From Desulfococcaceae bacterium (GTDB lineage Bacteria > Desulfobacterota > Desulfobacteria > Desulfobacterales > Desulfosalsimonadaceae), in the NCBI GenBank assembly GCA_030145385.1, contig JAQYVU010000036.1, positions 1 to 41,694 on the forward strand: 41,694 nt of DNA, read 5' to 3'. Below the pieces are notes generated by a model. That model ran no database searches. It saw nothing but the letters and a program-made list of their open reading frames with translations, and was not told where the DNA came from. This document shows, piece by piece, positions 41,014 to 41,694 of this stretch. A program made the translations under genes and the position numbers. Each line of letters begins with the position of its first letter. Within the stretch, counting starts at the first letter, position 1.

Positions 41014-41694
41014 TGATTTTCCTTTTCAATTAACTCCAGAAAATAGTCTTCCAGGGTCTGAACGCCTTGTTCTCTCAGCTCATCTATCGACGCTGCCGCC
41101 AGAATTTTTCCTTCGTTGATGATGACCGCGTGCGTGCAGATTTGTTCGATTTCAGCCAGTAAGTGAGAAGAAACAAAAATGGTCATTTTTTCTGATTGAG
41201 AAAGGTGGATGATCAGATTCTTGATTTCTCTTCTTCCCAGAGGGTCCAGCGCATTGGTGGGTTCGTCCAAAATCAAAAATTCGGGCTGAACCAGCAGCGC
41301 CTGGCCGATGCCCAAGCGCTGGCGCATGCCCTGGGAAAACTCACCCACTTTGGTATCAGCGGATCCGGATAATCCGACGATTTTTAAAATATGATCAATG
41401 TCAACGTCTGTGTTCTTCTGCAGCCGGGTTAACAGCTCATAATTCTTCCGGGCGGTCAGATAACTATAAAACGTCGGGGTTTCGAACATAATACCGAGTT
41501 TTTGATAAACCGCCGTGGAATTGCCGTTCATGAGCACGCCTTCGATTTCAACGGTTCCGGATGTCGGTGCCACAAGACCGGCAATTATTTTAATGGTGGT
41601 TGATTTGCCCGCACCGTTTGGGCCTAAAAACCCGGTAATGCCGCCTTTGGGCACCTCAAAATTCAGGTTTTTAAGGACCTGTTTTTTACCAAAC
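41007..41694 (-). CDS. ABC transporter ATP-binding protein (N-terminus beyond window)
   Basis: At least 229 residues; the frame remains open through the window end at 41694 (FGKKQVLKNLNFEVPKGG), so the true start lies outside. Motifs are Walker A GPNGAGKST, Q-loop MFETPTF, signature FSQGMRQRLGIGQALL, Walker B FLILDEPTNALDP, and switch SSHLLAEIEQ. It is of the DrrA/NatA (ABC-2) type, ending LEDYFLELIEKENQC. It overlaps the FG-GAP gene by seven bases. With the permease at 38609 it forms a two-component ABC-2 system with a periplasmic accessory protein. Confidence 0.93.
   Translation of the reverse strand, partial: FGKKQVLKNLNFEVPKGGITGFLGPNGAGKSTTIKIIAGLVAPTSGTVEIEGVLMNGNSTAVYQKLGIMFETPTFYSYLTARKNYELLTRLQKNTDVDIDHILKIVGLSGSADTKVGEFSQGMRQRLGIGQALLVQPEFLILDEPTNALDPLGRREIKNLIIHLSQSEKMTIFVSSHLLAEIEQICTHAVIINEGKILAAASIDELREQGVQTLEDYFLELIEKENQC

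Overview
The window looks like chromosome from a Gram-negative, anaerobic, fatty-acid-using bacterium, most likely Desulfobacterota (Desulfobacterales-like). The evidence is indirect: an outer-membrane DUF1302 protein with what appears to be a DUF1329 partner, lipoproteins, a stand-alone acyl-CoA degradation block, a single-chain acyl-CoA carboxylase, moderate GC content and a dispersed short palindromic element. No rRNA, tRNA or CRISPR array was seen, so the taxonomy is inference.

Region 1 (1-3488, minus strand) holds the DUF1329/DUF1302 envelope pair and a double-hotdog thioesterase.

Region 2 (3830-15130) is the most interesting part. It encodes inositol-3-phosphate synthase, an overlapping histidine phosphatase, an MshB-like PIG-L deacetylase, an MshA-like glycosyltransferase, a Fem/BioF2-type GNAT, two Gfo/Idh/MocA oxidoreductases and two peptidase-S51-like proteins. 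One S51-like protein is fused to the C-terminal (DALR plus anticodon-binding) half of cysteinyl-tRNA synthetase. Divergent from these lies a mycoredoxin-thioredoxin reductase fusion. Together they resemble a locus for making and recycling a mycothiol-like thiol (cysteine-glucosamine-inositol type) in a non-actinobacterium. The canonical cysteine ligase MshC is absent and unfamiliar enzymes are present. The enzyme families are read from sequence; the product is inference.

Region 3 (15591-26274) carries a ribosome-hibernation-type protein, then acyl-CoA metabolism: a 3-hydroxyacyl-CoA dehydrogenase, and divergently, behind a large palindromic operator, an operon of phosphatase-like protein, ACAD10/11-type acyl-CoA dehydrogenase, APH-type kinase and SDR. 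A 1148-residue single-chain acyl-CoA carboxylase and a patatin-like lipase follow. The dehydrogenase/kinase/SDR set fits 4-hydroxyacyl-CoA catabolism through a phosphorylated intermediate.

Region 4 (26462-30887) has a YbiT-like ABC-F ATPase, a four-repeat DUF4397 lipoprotein and a small lipoprotein, separated by strong hairpins.

Region 5 (31167-33770, minus) has a leucine-carboxyl-methyltransferase-like protein, an extended SDR and an isoprenylcysteine-methyltransferase-like membrane protein.

Region 6 (33826-37152, minus) is a visibly AT-richer two-gene operon of paired P-loop ATPases behind a promoter with two near-identical palindromic operators. About 1 kb of non-coding DNA follows, with an inverted-repeat element, the second copy of the dispersed repeat, and a frameshifted metW remnant. 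The window ends in an ABC exporter operon (permease, FG-GAP/VCBS periplasmic protein, ATPase cut by the window edge).
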